The notes beneath the pieces were generated by a model. The model saw only the letters and a list, made by a program, of their open reading frames with translations. It searched no databases and was not told the origin of the DNA. A DNA stretch of 64,000 nucleotides, taken from contig JAHHSL010000001.1 of the NCBI GenBank assembly GCA_020025235.1, positions 62,001 to 126,000 of the forward strand, read 5' to 3'. Source of the stretch: Ruthenibacterium sp. (lineage in GTDB: Bacteria; Bacillota; Clostridia; Oscillospirales; Ruminococcaceae). Both the position numbers and the translations under genes were made by a program. Shown piece by piece: positions 33,679 through 42,969 of the stretch (positions are counted from its first letter, which is position 1; every line of letters starts with the position of its first letter).

Positions 33679-34455
33679 CTATACCCCCCGGAAATGCCAC
33701 AGCAGGACACTGCCCGCAACCGCTGCATTCAGCGATTCCACGCCCGGTGCCATGGGGATGCGCACCGCGCGGTCTGCCACCGCCGTCGTTTCGTCCGTAA
33801 GGCCGTTCCCCTCGTTGCCGATGATTACAGCCGCACCGTGCAGCCCTGCCGTATCCACTGTTTCCAGCGGCACGGAATTGCGCAGTGCCGCCGCAAAGCT
33901 CGGGATGCCGTTTTCGGAAAACGCGCGGAGTGCCGCCGCGGTGTCCTTTTCCACGATCAGATCCACCTTTGCAAGCGCGCCCATGGAAGCGCGGGACGCT
34001 TTGGGTGAAAACGGGTCTGCACAATCTGCGCACAGCACAGCGCCCGTAAAGCCGAACGCCGCAGCGCTGCGCAAAAGCGCGCCGACATTGGCCGGGTCCT
34101 GCACATGCTCCATGCAGACATAGCGCCCGCCTGCGCGGATATCCTGCACCGTTTTTACGCTGCGTGGAAAAACACAGAACACCCCCTGCGGCGCTTTGGT
34201 ATCCGAAAGCTTTGCGGCGACCCCGTCACTGACAAGGAAATGCCGCCCGCCCAGCTGCTCCAGCTCCGGATGGGCATCGAGAAGCTTCTGCGTGAAATAA
34301 ACCTCCTGCGGCATCAGCATTGCCGCAAGATCCGTGCAAAGACGCAGCCCCTCGGCAAAAAAGAGTTGTTCCTGCTGACGCGCAGCAGCGCAATCGCGCA
34401 GCTTGCACACGCGCTTTACGCGTTCGTTGTCCCGGCTTGTGATACTTTCCGTCAT
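33679..34455 (-). CDS. TrmH/SpoU-family RNA 2'-O-methyltransferase
   Basis: 258 residues. An N-terminal substrate-binding domain (1-95) is followed by the SPOUT knot domain with ICMEHVQDPANVGALLRSAAAF-type motif 1, IIGNEGNGLTDET as motif 2 and IPMAPGVESLNAAVAGSVLL as motif 3. It probably methylates 23S rRNA or tRNA ribose; the exact target cannot be told. AAGGGGG precedes the ATG. First gene of the dprA-topA-trmFO run; the 3' neighbour overlaps tightly. Confidence 0.9.
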   Translation of the reverse strand: MTESITSRDNERVKRVCKLRDCAAARQQEQLFFAEGLRLCTDLAAMLMPQEVYFTQKLLDAHPELEQLGGRHFLVSDGVAAKLSDTKAPQGVFCVFPRSVKTVQDIRAGGRYVCMEHVQDPANVGALLRSAAAFGFTGAVLCADCADPFSPKASRASMGALAKVDLIVEKDTAAALRAFSENGIPSFAAALRNSVPLETVDTAGLHGAAVIIGNEGNGLTDETTAVADRAVRIPMAPGVESLNAAVAGSVLLWHFRGV

Positions 34456-34539
34456 GGCTTGGCGCCCCCTTCTTTTTTCTGTCCCGGCCCGGCTGATTTT
34501 TTGCTTTTACTGTGACGGCCGGCCCTTTTCCGCACAGCC

Positions 34540-34582
34540 CCGAAAAACAAAGCGACGCCCGGGCACAGTGTGCACGGGCGTA
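34540..34582 (-). terminator. Terminator of infC-rpmI-rplT
   Basis: ACGCCCG (34555-34561) / CGGGCGT (34575-34581) with an inner GCACA/TGTGC stem, followed on the minus strand by a TTTGTTTTT stretch. Confidence 0.8.
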
Positions 34583-34590
34583 CGCAAAGA

Positions 34591-34947
34591 TTATTTCGTT
34601 GCTTTCTTTGCAGTTTCAACAAGTGCAGAGAAGCTTGCGGGATCATGGATCGCCATTTCAGAGAGCATCTTGCGGTTGAGTTCGATGCCGCTCTTCTTCA
34701 GGCCGTTCATGAATGCAGAGTAGTTGATACCCTCAGCACGGCATGCAGCGTTGATACGGGTGATCCACAGGCTGCGGAAGTCGCGCTTTTTCTGTTTGCG
34801 GCCGATGAAAGCGTAGTTGCCGCTCTTCATGACCTGCTGTTTTGCCATCTTGAAGTGGGTAGATTTGCTGCCCCAGTAACCCTTGGCAAGCTTCAGGGTC
34901 TTTTTTCTTCTTTTACGCGTCATCACAGCGCCTTTGATACGTGCCAT
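34591..34947 (-). CDS. rplT: 50S ribosomal protein L20
   Basis: 118 residues, with the typical basic N-terminal tail (ARIKGAVMTRKRRKKTLKLA) and C-terminal globular domain (RSLWITRINAACRAEGINYS). L20 is needed for early 50S assembly and in Firmicutes represses its own operon by binding the leader RNA. GGAGA precedes the ATG. Third gene of infC-rpmI-rplT. Confidence 0.97.
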   Translation of the reverse strand: MARIKGAVMTRKRRKKTLKLAKGYWGSKSTHFKMAKQQVMKSGNYAFIGRKQKKRDFRSLWITRINAACRAEGINYSAFMNGLKKSGIELNRKMLSEMAIHDPASFSALVETAKKATK

Positions 34948-35005
34948 ATTTCACAATCTCCTTTAAATGTAAGCTAAGTGGTTGTCAGTCGCTAAGCGGT
35001 TTCGC

Positions 35006-35209
35006 TTATGCGTACGGCAGCATTCTCTTGACAGCTGCTGCATTCGTCTTGTCTGCGTAAGAAGGTTTACGATAGGCGCGTTTCAGCTTGCGCGTTTTGC
35101 CGTGGCCGTTCAGCAGGTGGCTGCGATATGCGTGGCCGCGTTTTACCTTACCGTTTTTCGTCAGCTTGAAGCGTTTCTTCGCACCGGAATGTGTTTTCAT
35201 CTTGGGCAT
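35006..35209 (-). CDS. rpmI: 50S ribosomal protein L35
   Basis: 67 residues, very basic, beginning MPKMKTHSGAKKRFKLT and containing KRGHAYRSHLLNGHGKTRK, both diagnostic for L35. AAGGAGG precedes the ATG. It lies between infC and rplT. Confidence 0.97.
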   Translation of the reverse strand: MPKMKTHSGAKKRFKLTKNGKVKRGHAYRSHLLNGHGKTRKLKRAYRKPSYADKTNAAAVKRMLPYA

Positions 35210-35223
35210 TTTAAAGTTCCTCC

Positions 35224-35748
35224 TTAATTTTGCTTTGCGGGAGCGGGAGCAAGGAACATCTGCATGCTCCGTCCCTCCAGTTTGGGCTGCTTTTCCACAA
35301 CGGCTTCCGGCAGAGATGCTGCAAAACGCTGCTGGACTTCAAGGCCCAGATTCGTATGTGCCATCTCACGGCCGCGGAAACGAATGGACACCTTCACCTT
35401 ATCGCCTTTGGCGAGGAATTTTCTTGCCTGGCCGACTTTGGTGTTGAAGTCGTTCGTATCGATGTTGAGGGAAAGACGAATCTCCTTGATGTCTACGGTC
35501 TTCTGATTTTTCTTCGCTTCTTTATCGCGCTTTTGCATTTCAAAGCGATATTTGCCGTAATCCATAAGTTTGCACACAGGCGGCTGTGCCTGCGGGGCAA
35601 TCTTTACGAGATCGAGATTTTTTTCTTCCGCTTTTGCGAGTGCATCGCGTGTAGCCATGATGCCCAGCTGAGCGCCGTCCGCATCAATAACGCGTACCTC
35701 TCTATCGCGAATGCCTTCATTGATTTCCATTTCTTTCTTGCCGCTAAT
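35224..35748 (-). CDS. infC: Translation initiation factor IF-3 (ATT start)
   Basis: 174 residues. The start is assigned to ATT at 35746-35748 (protein ISGKKEMEINEGIRDREVRV), because GGAGGT lies 8 bases upstream; the next in-frame ATG is 18 bases further on and too far from any SD. Non-ATG starts (ATT/ATC/ATA) are characteristic of infC and allow IF-3 to limit its own synthesis. N- and C-terminal IF-3 domains are joined by a Lys-rich linker (YGKYRFEMQKRDKEAKKNQK). First gene after a structured leader. Confidence 0.93.
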   Translation of the reverse strand: MSGKKEMEINEGIRDREVRVIDADGAQLGIMATRDALAKAEEKNLDLVKIAPQAQPPVCKLMDYGKYRFEMQKRDKEAKKNQKTVDIKEIRLSLNIDTNDFNTKVGQARKFLAKGDKVKVSIRFRGREMAHTNLGLEVQQRFAASLPEAVVEKQPKLEGRSMQMFLAPAPAKQN

Positions 35749-35936
35749 CGTAAAGCACCTCCAAATAATTTGGTTGCGGCGAGGATGTCCCGCCTGTGAA
35801 AAAAAGTGCGGCTTACCGCAAAGTAAACCGCACTGTTCAGACAAATCGACGCACTTTTATATGCGTTTGTTCGTATGAACCCGCCGCCTTAGGCAGACAA
35901 GGTGAGCGCGGTACTTGCCACAGCTACTTTATTTAC
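35749..35936 (-). ncRNA. L20-type leader RNA with attenuator upstream of infC
   Basis: About 190-base leader between the promoter and infC. It holds an intrinsic terminator (35799-35834) just before the SD. An upstream segment, minus-strand AAAAGTGCG (complement of 35850-35858), is exactly complementary to the terminator's 3' arm CGCACTTTT (complement of 35802-35810), so a competing antiterminator hairpin can form. This is the layout of Firmicute L20 leaders, where L20 binding promotes termination. The L20-binding pseudoknot itself was not mapped. Confidence 0.75.
35799..35834 (-). terminator. Attenuator in the infC leader
   Basis: AGTGCGG + TTAC arm (35805-35815) pairs with GTAA + CCGCACT (35823-35834) with one mismatch, followed on the minus strand by seven T. 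It lies inside the transcription unit, so it regulates rather than ends it. Confidence 0.88.
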
Positions 35937-35942
35937 TTAGCT

Positions 35943-35971
35943 AGTATATCCCACTTTTCCTGCAAAGTCAA
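35943..35971 (-). promoter_or_regulatory. Promoter of the infC operon
   Basis: -35 TTGACT (complement of 35966-35971), 17-base spacer, -10 TATACT (complement of 35943-35948). Confidence 0.85.
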
Positions 35972-36007
35972 GGGATTCTGTGCAATATTTTATCTTTCTT
36001 TTCAAAT

Positions 36008-39000
36008 TCACACCGAACCGGACTTTGCCGGCTTATCTGCCGGCACGTCGATTTCCTGTCCGAGCGAAAACGAATAGATCGTGCAGCGCTCCACCTTCAC
36101 GCCAAGGCGCTTTTCGATCGCCGCGCGGTATAGCAGCAGCTGCTTTGCATATGCCTTCAGGAACTGCGCCGGTGTTTTGGCGCGGTCGGTCTTGTAATCA
36201 ATGATCTCTGCCCTGTCCCCGTTCACGATCACCGCATCCGCGATGCCCTGCACCAGCACCGGCTGATACCAGAACGGCTCCGGCAGTGTTTCATCCACAT
36301 ATTTTGCAGGTACGGACGTGATGAAATCGTATTCCCGCAGCAGGGTCTGTGCTGCCCGCATGCGCTCGGCAAGGCCGCTTTGCAAAAAGGTCTGCATGCA
36401 CTGCCGATCCAGCTGCTGCACCAGCTCCGTTTCGATCCAGCCGCCCTGTTCCAGACGTTCCAGCTCTGCCGCAAGGTCGACTGCCGCCGCCTGCAGATCG
36501 GCAAACTGCAGCACCGCATGCATGGCCGTGCCGCGCTCTGCCGCCGTCATACCCTCTTTATACAAAAACGACGGACGTGCCAGAATCGGGTCGGAATCGC
36601 CGTGCACAAGCGATGAAACGCTCATTTTGGCGGGCAGCGTGCACAGCGGGGCCTGCTCATACCGCTTTGCAAAGTTTTTCTGCAGCGCACTTTGCAGCGC
36701 TTCATCCGGCTGTGCCGCGCGCGCAAAGCCCTCTTGTTCATGCTGTGCCTGTCCTGCCGGGGCCTGCACGATTTCCGCCGTCATGTGCCCTTGCGCATGA
36801 TACAGCGGCAGCAGCGCCGCGTCGGCGGTTTTCCGCAGTTCGCCGCAGTCGGGATGCAGCAGGGCCGCGGTGCACAGCCAATCGGCAAGGCACGTTGCCT
36901 GGGAAAGCCCGTAGGCGTCCGCACCGCCCGCACCGGCAAGTGACATCGCAATTTTGGAAAGCGTGCGCACGGGGTCGCGCATCGGTGCTGTCACGATCAG
37001 CTTATCGCGCGCTCTGGTCAGCGCCACATACAGGATGCGCATTTCTTCGCTGACCGATTCTTCCCGCTGTGCCATGCGCACCGCGCGGTGCGGCACGGTG
37101 GGGTACAGCCCGCCCGCGCCTTCGCGCAGCGTCATGCCAAGCCCCAGCTGCGGATGAAACAGCACGGCGTCCGAAGTATCGCGCAGGTTGAACCGCCGCG
37201 AGGTATCCGCAAGGATCACTATGGGAAATTCCAGTCCCTTCGAGCGGTGGATCGTCATTACGGAAACCGCCCCCTGCGGCAGCGCGGGCGCACCGGCGCT
37301 CTGCACCGCCCCGCTTTCCAGTGCACTGTCCACCAGCCGCAGGAAGGCCGAAAGCCCGCCCGTGCCGCCGCGGTCTGCCGCAGCCGCCCACGCCGTAAAG
37401 CTGCGCAGTGTTTCGCGCCGTGCCGGGCCGTTTTCCATGGCGCCCACAGCCGCAAAATAATGTGTGCGGGCAAAAATTTCCGTGCACAGCTCTTCGATCG
37501 ACGCCGTTGCGGCAAGGCGGCGCAGAGCGCGCAGCGTTTCCAAAAACGCCTTCACCTTGGCGTCCCCGCTTTTCAGCAGCGCCGCATACAGGCTGCCGGC
37601 AGGGCTGGCGGCGCGCAGCCGCGTCAGATCGTCCGGCGTAAACGAAAACATCACCGAAACCAGCACCGCCGCAAGGCTGACGTCCTGTGCGGGGTTATCG
37701 ATCACGCGCAGGAACGAGAGCAGCGGCGAAACCTCGGTGGACGTCAGCGGGCTTTCGCCGGTATCCGCAAACGAAGGGATGCCGCGGCTTTCAAATTCGG
37801 CGGCGTACAGTTCAAACGGCGTGCGGCTTCGCAGCAAAACGCAGATATCGCCGTATCCACACGGGCGCGTCGTTCCGTCCTTGTTTCTCACGGCAAAGCC
37901 GCTCTGCACCAGCTGCTCGATCTTTTCCGCCACAACGGCGGCATCTCCTGCGGTGTCCTGTGCGCTTGTATCCACCAAAAGCAGTTCCATAGGCCCGCCG
38001 TCGTAGGTATCCTGCGTGCCTTTTACAAGCATTTCGTTCCGGTCGTAATCCACGCCGCCGACAGTTTTGTTCATCACGCAGCGGAACACATCGTTCACCT
38101 GCCGGATGATGTTGTCCGCGCTGCGGAAATTGTGCCCGAGTGTAATGGCCGCCGGATGCGCCCCGCCCGGCGTATACGGTGTATAGGAGGCGCGCTTGCC
38201 GATAAAAATTTCCGGGCTTGCCAGACGGAACCGGTAAATACTCTGCTTGACGTCGCCCACGAAGAACAGGTTCGATTCGTCATCGTTGCCAAGGCAGCGG
38301 TACAAAAGCGCCTGCAGCGCATTTGTATCCTGGTATTCATCCACAAGCACCGCGTCAAATTCACGCGATACTGCGCGCGCTGTTTTTGTCTTTTCATCGT
38401 TTTCATCGCACAGCAGCTTCAGCGCAAGATGCTCAAGATCGCTGTAATCCAGCAGCTTCTGCTCCAGCTTATCCTCATAAAGGCGCTTACCGAATGCCAG
38501 TGCCGCGCGGGAAAGCGCACGGACAAGCGGCGCAATGCGCACGCAGTCCTGCGCAAACTCCTGTTCCGTGCACAGGAAGATATCGGTTCGGATCTGTTCG
38601 ATCGTATCTTTCACCGCACTGCGCAGTGCCTTGACGGTTTCCATTCCGGCACTTTTGTATTTGCGGATCGCCTTGAAAGCCGGCGGCGCATACTCCTGTG
38701 CGCAGAGCGCTGCCGCGTCCCATTCCCCCTGTTTGATTTTTTCGGAAAGCTGCTCAAAAAAATCCGCATCCGCAGCAAGTGCCGCGCTGTACGGTTCCAG
38801 CTCCGGTTCCGACGCCGTGATCTGCTGTGCACTCGTCAGCATATGCTGTGCGCTGTGCACTGCTTCCGCCGCGCTTTCCAGCATCTTTTTGCCCCAGACG
38901 GTCTTGCCGAGCGGCGCGGGCGATTCATACGCTTCGCAGATGCGGCGCAGTTCCGCTTCCGGGTGCGGCAGCGTGCGGGAAAAATCGTAAAGCCCCAGCA

Positions 39001-39520
39001 CGGCGCTCACGGCGTCCGCATCGCTGCGCGCTCTGCCGTAAAGCGACGCAAAGGCGCGGAAATCCTCGTCCTGATACTGCTCCTCCATAACCGCCGCGAG
39101 TGCATTCTGGCGCATCGTGTAAAGCTGTGCTTCATCGGCCAGTGCAAAATCCGGCGGCAGCCCCAGCTGCGCAAAGTGGCGCTTGATCAGCTGCATGCAG
39201 AACGCGTCGATCGTGCAGATGCTCGCACGGCCCAACAGCATGCGCTGACGGCGCAGGAACACGCTTTCCGGATGCAGTGCCGATTCCTGTTCCAGCCGCA
39301 CCGCAATGCGCGCGCGCAGTTCTTCGGCGGCAGCGCGCGTAAAGGTGACAATCAGCAGACGGTCGGCTGCGACCGGATGCGCAAGATCCGTGATATACTG
39401 CACCGCGCGTTCCACCAGCACTGCGGTTTTTCCGCTTCCCGCCGCCGCCGAAACCAGCAGCGTGCCGTCCCGGTCATGGATTGCGGCGCTCTGTTCCGGC
39501 GTCCATTTCACCTTGCTCAT
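36008..39520 (-). CDS. addA: Helicase-exonuclease AddAB, subunit AddA
   Basis: 1170 residues. UvrD-type helicase: Walker A VSAAAGSGKTAVLVERAV (about residues 24-41), VDEYQDTNALQ as motif II, MTIHRSKGLEFPIVIL as motif V and ILYVALTRARDKLIV as motif VI. The C-terminal RecB-type nuclease has EIIDYKTDRAKTPAQF. AddAB resects double-strand breaks up to Chi. It overlaps addB by four bases (ATGA) and has an SD inside the addB 3' end. Confidence 0.96.
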   Translation of the reverse strand: MSKVKWTPEQSAAIHDRDGTLLVSAAAGSGKTAVLVERAVQYITDLAHPVAADRLLIVTFTRAAAEELRARIAVRLEQESALHPESVFLRRQRMLLGRASICTIDAFCMQLIKRHFAQLGLPPDFALADEAQLYTMRQNALAAVMEEQYQDEDFRAFASLYGRARSDADAVSAVLGLYDFSRTLPHPEAELRRICEAYESPAPLGKTVWGKKMLESAAEAVHSAQHMLTSAQQITASEPELEPYSAALAADADFFEQLSEKIKQGEWDAAALCAQEYAPPAFKAIRKYKSAGMETVKALRSAVKDTIEQIRTDIFLCTEQEFAQDCVRIAPLVRALSRAALAFGKRLYEDKLEQKLLDYSDLEHLALKLLCDENDEKTKTARAVSREFDAVLVDEYQDTNALQALLYRCLGNDDESNLFFVGDVKQSIYRFRLASPEIFIGKRASYTPYTPGGAHPAAITLGHNFRSADNIIRQVNDVFRCVMNKTVGGVDYDRNEMLVKGTQDTYDGGPMELLLVDTSAQDTAGDAAVVAEKIEQLVQSGFAVRNKDGTTRPCGYGDICVLLRSRTPFELYAAEFESRGIPSFADTGESPLTSTEVSPLLSFLRVIDNPAQDVSLAAVLVSVMFSFTPDDLTRLRAASPAGSLYAALLKSGDAKVKAFLETLRALRRLAATASIEELCTEIFARTHYFAAVGAMENGPARRETLRSFTAWAAAADRGGTGGLSAFLRLVDSALESGAVQSAGAPALPQGAVSVMTIHRSKGLEFPIVILADTSRRFNLRDTSDAVLFHPQLGLGMTLREGAGGLYPTVPHRAVRMAQREESVSEEMRILYVALTRARDKLIVTAPMRDPVRTLSKIAMSLAGAGGADAYGLSQATCLADWLCTAALLHPDCGELRKTADAALLPLYHAQGHMTAEIVQAPAGQAQHEQEGFARAAQPDEALQSALQKNFAKRYEQAPLCTLPAKMSVSSLVHGDSDPILARPSFLYKEGMTAAERGTAMHAVLQFADLQAAAVDLAAELERLEQGGWIETELVQQLDRQCMQTFLQSGLAERMRAAQTLLREYDFITSVPAKYVDETLPEPFWYQPVLVQGIADAVIVNGDRAEIIDYKTDRAKTPAQFLKAYAKQLLLYRAAIEKRLGVKVERCTIYSFSLGQEIDVPADKPAKSGSV

Positions 39521-42500
39521 TCCTGCCCGTCCTCCTTTTTCTGTGCTTCTTTATTTTCCGCTTCAAACACGTTTTTCGGCGCGGACACCTTTGTTTCCCT
39601 GCGTCCGTCCTCATGCAGGCAGACGGCGCGGTAATCGCACACGTCGCATGGGCGGCCGTCCTGCGTGCACAGCGGCACGGCGTCGATTTTCCCTTCATAC
39701 AGGCCGCCCGCCATTTCGGATACAAGCGTTTCCAGATGGGCTTCGATGCGGTCGAGCTTATCCTGCGCTGCGACCTTGCCGCTTGCAAGGCGCTTTCCCG
39801 TTTTGCCGAATTTGCAGGGCACATATTTTCCCGTGGAATCCCGGTCCATACCTTTCAGGACCACTTCGTCATCCAGTACAAGGCCGTCGACGGTGTAATC
39901 GAGCGAAGCGCTCACATCGTGGCGCGGGCCGGTCTTGGGGCGCGGATCGCCGGAAAGATACAGCACGCCTGCCGGCTGCACATCGGGGTCCTGCCCGCGC
40001 GCATAGCTGCACAGCGTAAACAGGTACAAAAGCATCTGCGTGTTCAGCCCGCAGTACACCTCATCCAACCGGAACATTTTGCTGCCGGTTTTATAATCCA
40101 CCACGCGCAGATAGTTCCGCCCGCCGCGCTGCATCAGATCCACGCGGTCGATCTTGCCCTGCACGCGCACGGTGCGTCCCTCTTTTGTTTTGACGCACAG
40201 CGGGGGCACAGCGCCTTCCTGCGTGCCGATCTCCTGCTCGAACGCAACCGGGTGGAAATCGCTCTGCGCCTGTTCCTTCTGCAGATAGATCAAAAGCTGC
40301 GTCACGCCGTTTTTCAGCCGGTCGATAAAATATTCAAACCGCTTTCCTCCGGCGGGCATATTTTCTTCCACATAGCCATCCGCAATGCTGCCCGCCAGTG
40401 CGGAAAGCTCCTCTTTTTTCATATCCGCAAACGAAGCGCCCGCCGTGCGCAGCACCTGCTCCAGAATATAATGCACAAGGCTGCCGCTTTCCAGTGGGGA
40501 AAGCTCGGCGCGTTTGCGCGGGCGGATGCGCAGCACATACTGCAGAAAATATGAAAAATGGCATCGGTAATACTGCTCCACCCGCGTGGGCGAAATCGTC
40601 ATCTCGCTGCCCAGCAGCTCGCACAGCGGCAGCGGGTCTTCCGCCTTGAAGCAGATCGGGCGCGACGCCTGTTCCATGGCGTCAAGGCTCGCCTTTGCCG
40701 TCCCGTCCGTTTCCAGTGCGGCATAGATCGCCGCCGTTTCGGGCGTATCCGTGCGGTATGCGCCGCCCAGAAGATCGAGCGCCGCCGCCGGTGTCGGCGC
40801 ACGCTGTGCCGTCGTCAGCACATCGGCCTGCGGTTCCAGTGCCGCAATCAGCGGCATCAGCGCCGATGCAGGCGGCATACCGCCGGATTCCGGTGAAAGA
40901 TAGCTGACATACAGCGCTTTTGCCGGCGCCGTCAGCGCGCGGTAGAAAAACATCTGTTCCAAAAGCGAGCGGTTTTCAAAGCTGCCCGGCATTTCCACTC
41001 CGCTGCTCACCAGAAGATCGCGGTCGGCATGCGAAAGCAGACCGCTTGCACCGAGCAGCTTGGGAAATTTGCCCTCATTGACGCCGAGTACAAAGCACAC
41101 TTCGGGATTATCCAGACGCATGCGGTCTGCCGTTGTAACGATCACCGCATCCTGCGTCTGCGGCACATGGCCAAGGTCGGTCGCACCGAGCAAAAGCGCA
41201 AACAGGTCGGCGTATTCGCCCGCCGTCACCTCATCGTCGCCCAAAAGCTGTTCCATTTGACCGAGCAGCTTCATCATGTTTTCCCACGCGCTGTAAACGC
41301 CGCGCGAACGCACGGGATCGCCCGCCGCTTCAAATTCCTGCGCCATGCGGATCGTATTTGCGCCGCCGCCGAAGGATTCCAAAAGCAGATACAGCTGCTT
41401 TGAGATCTGCGCCGCCGTGCCGTCATGTGCCGCGCTGCGGAATTCCTGCAGACGCCCGACGATCGTACTGCGCATTTTTTCCAGCTGCTCCAGCAGTTTT
41501 TTCGACGCTTCGCTCATTTCGCCGCCGAAGCCCTCGGGGCTTTTTTCAAACGGTGCGCGCCAGTCTGCCGCCTTCAGCTGCCATGTGTATGCATAATTTT
41601 CCAGCTGCGCCGTCTGTTCGGATGTAAATCCGCACAGATCGGTCTTCAGCATCCTCAAAACCGGTTCCGTTGCGATCCCGCGGGCAAGCATCTCCAGTGC
41701 CGCCGTGAAAAACGCCGCCAGCGCCGTGTGCTCGGGGCTTGTCGTCTCATCGCTGAAATACGGGATGCCCGCCAGGGCGAACTCATATTGGATCGGCGCG
41801 GCATAGTCATCCATTTCGCGGCAGATCACGGCGATCTGTCCGTAGCGCAGCCCCTGTTCCTGCACAAGTGCTGCAATACGGCACGCCGCCGCCTTACATT
41901 CCTCATAGATCCCCGCCGCCGGCGTGACATAAAAGCCCGTGCTTTCGCCGGGCGTGCGGTCCGAATATGCAAGACATTCATTGACGTTCAAAAGCCCCGG
42001 CGCATTTTTATGCCGAAGATCCTCGCCCATGATCTTCGGCGCCGCGATATCCACACCGTTTTTTGCCGCAATGCGCCGAAGCGTCTGCGCGGTCTTTTTT
42101 ACAGGGCTGAACAGCCCCAGCCCCGCCTGATCGTCTGAAAGGCTGTCACAGCAGAGCGTGACGGTGCACGATTCCGCCTGCACCAGTTTTTCCAGCATCC
42201 GGTATTCCGGCGCCGTAAAGCCCTCGAAATTATCAATATACACCGCAGTATCCCGCAAAATATCCGGGCAAAGCCGCTGTGCCGCCGCCGCAATGCGGTC
42301 TGCGGGGTCCATGGCGCTGGATTCGATCACTGTCTCATAGGCGGCAAAAATCAGTCCCAGCTCATGCAGCTTTGCGCCCTGTTCACCCTGCATGGCGGCA
42401 GCGTCCAGAAGAGCCGATGCATCTGCACCGGCCGTTTTCAGTTCCTTGATCGCATCGGCGCACATGCTGCAAAAGCCCGTGTTGTGGCGATGCCCGCCGT

Positions 42501-42816
42501 AAATGTGCAGTTCGTCACCAAGCGTATCCATAGCGCGGCGGACCGCCACTGCACGCGCGGCATCCGTCAGCGTTTTTGCCGCCGCGCCGCCGAAAAGCCG
42601 AAGCACATATTCTCCGTAACTGGTAAAGCTGTAAACACTGACATACGCCCCGAGCGCATCGCCCAAGGTGCGGTATACCATGGTTTCTGCCGAAGACGAA
42701 AACTGTTCCGGCACAAGCAGAATGCTTTTTTTATGCGCAGCGGCGCGCGCTTTCATCTCCGCCATAACAAAGCCGGTTTTTCCCGTGCCCGAAATCCCCA
42801 AAATCAGATGCAGCAC
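39517..42816 (-). CDS. addB: Helicase-exonuclease AddAB, subunit AddB
   Basis: 1099 residues, GTG start with GGGGG nine bases upstream. Walker A is GISGTGKTGFV at the N terminus; the C-terminal nuclease motif is LRVVDYKTGSKM. Four cysteines that would hold the AddB iron-sulfur cluster are visible, one in EQYYRCHFSYFLQYVL and three in CDVCDYRAVC near the C terminus. It is the partner of AddA immediately downstream. Confidence 0.95.
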   Translation of the reverse strand: MLHLILGISGTGKTGFVMAEMKARAAAHKKSILLVPEQFSSSAETMVYRTLGDALGAYVSVYSFTSYGEYVLRLFGGAAAKTLTDAARAVAVRRAMDTLGDELHIYGGHRHNTGFCSMCADAIKELKTAGADASALLDAAAMQGEQGAKLHELGLIFAAYETVIESSAMDPADRIAAAAQRLCPDILRDTAVYIDNFEGFTAPEYRMLEKLVQAESCTVTLCCDSLSDDQAGLGLFSPVKKTAQTLRRIAAKNGVDIAAPKIMGEDLRHKNAPGLLNVNECLAYSDRTPGESTGFYVTPAAGIYEECKAAACRIAALVQEQGLRYGQIAVICREMDDYAAPIQYEFALAGIPYFSDETTSPEHTALAAFFTAALEMLARGIATEPVLRMLKTDLCGFTSEQTAQLENYAYTWQLKAADWRAPFEKSPEGFGGEMSEASKKLLEQLEKMRSTIVGRLQEFRSAAHDGTAAQISKQLYLLLESFGGGANTIRMAQEFEAAGDPVRSRGVYSAWENMMKLLGQMEQLLGDDEVTAGEYADLFALLLGATDLGHVPQTQDAVIVTTADRMRLDNPEVCFVLGVNEGKFPKLLGASGLLSHADRDLLVSSGVEMPGSFENRSLLEQMFFYRALTAPAKALYVSYLSPESGGMPPASALMPLIAALEPQADVLTTAQRAPTPAAALDLLGGAYRTDTPETAAIYAALETDGTAKASLDAMEQASRPICFKAEDPLPLCELLGSEMTISPTRVEQYYRCHFSYFLQYVLRIRPRKRAELSPLESGSLVHYILEQVLRTAGASFADMKKEELSALAGSIADGYVEENMPAGGKRFEYFIDRLKNGVTQLLIYLQKEQAQSDFHPVAFEQEIGTQEGAVPPLCVKTKEGRTVRVQGKIDRVDLMQRGGRNYLRVVDYKTGSKMFRLDEVYCGLNTQMLLYLFTLCSYARGQDPDVQPAGVLYLSGDPRPKTGPRHDVSASLDYTVDGLVLDDEVVLKGMDRDSTGKYVPCKFGKTGKRLASGKVAAQDKLDRIEAHLETLVSEMAGGLYEGKIDAVPLCTQDGRPCDVCDYRAVCLHEDGRRETKVSAPKNVFEAENKEAQKKEDGQE

Positions 42817-42915
42817 TTCGCTTTGCCCCCTGTTCTGCGGGCTGTTCGCCCCTTATATTTTCCTTATCAGTATACCTGATTTTTGCCGGTAAAGAAAGCC
42901 CGATACCCGTTTTGC

Positions 42916-42948
42916 AAAAAAAGCGGCGGCAGAAAAATCTGCCGCCGC
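42916..42948 (-). terminator. Terminator of the perR-like/rubrerythrin unit
   Basis: GCGGCGGCAGA (42923-42933) pairs with TCTGCCGCCGC (42938-42948), followed on the minus strand by seven T. Confidence 0.92.
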
Positions 42949-42969
42949 CGGAGTTCTTTTATGCGAAAC

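Noticed and set aside
37088..39634. 848-codon open frame on the plus strand
   Set aside because: Complement of addA, whose helicase and nuclease motifs are unambiguous.
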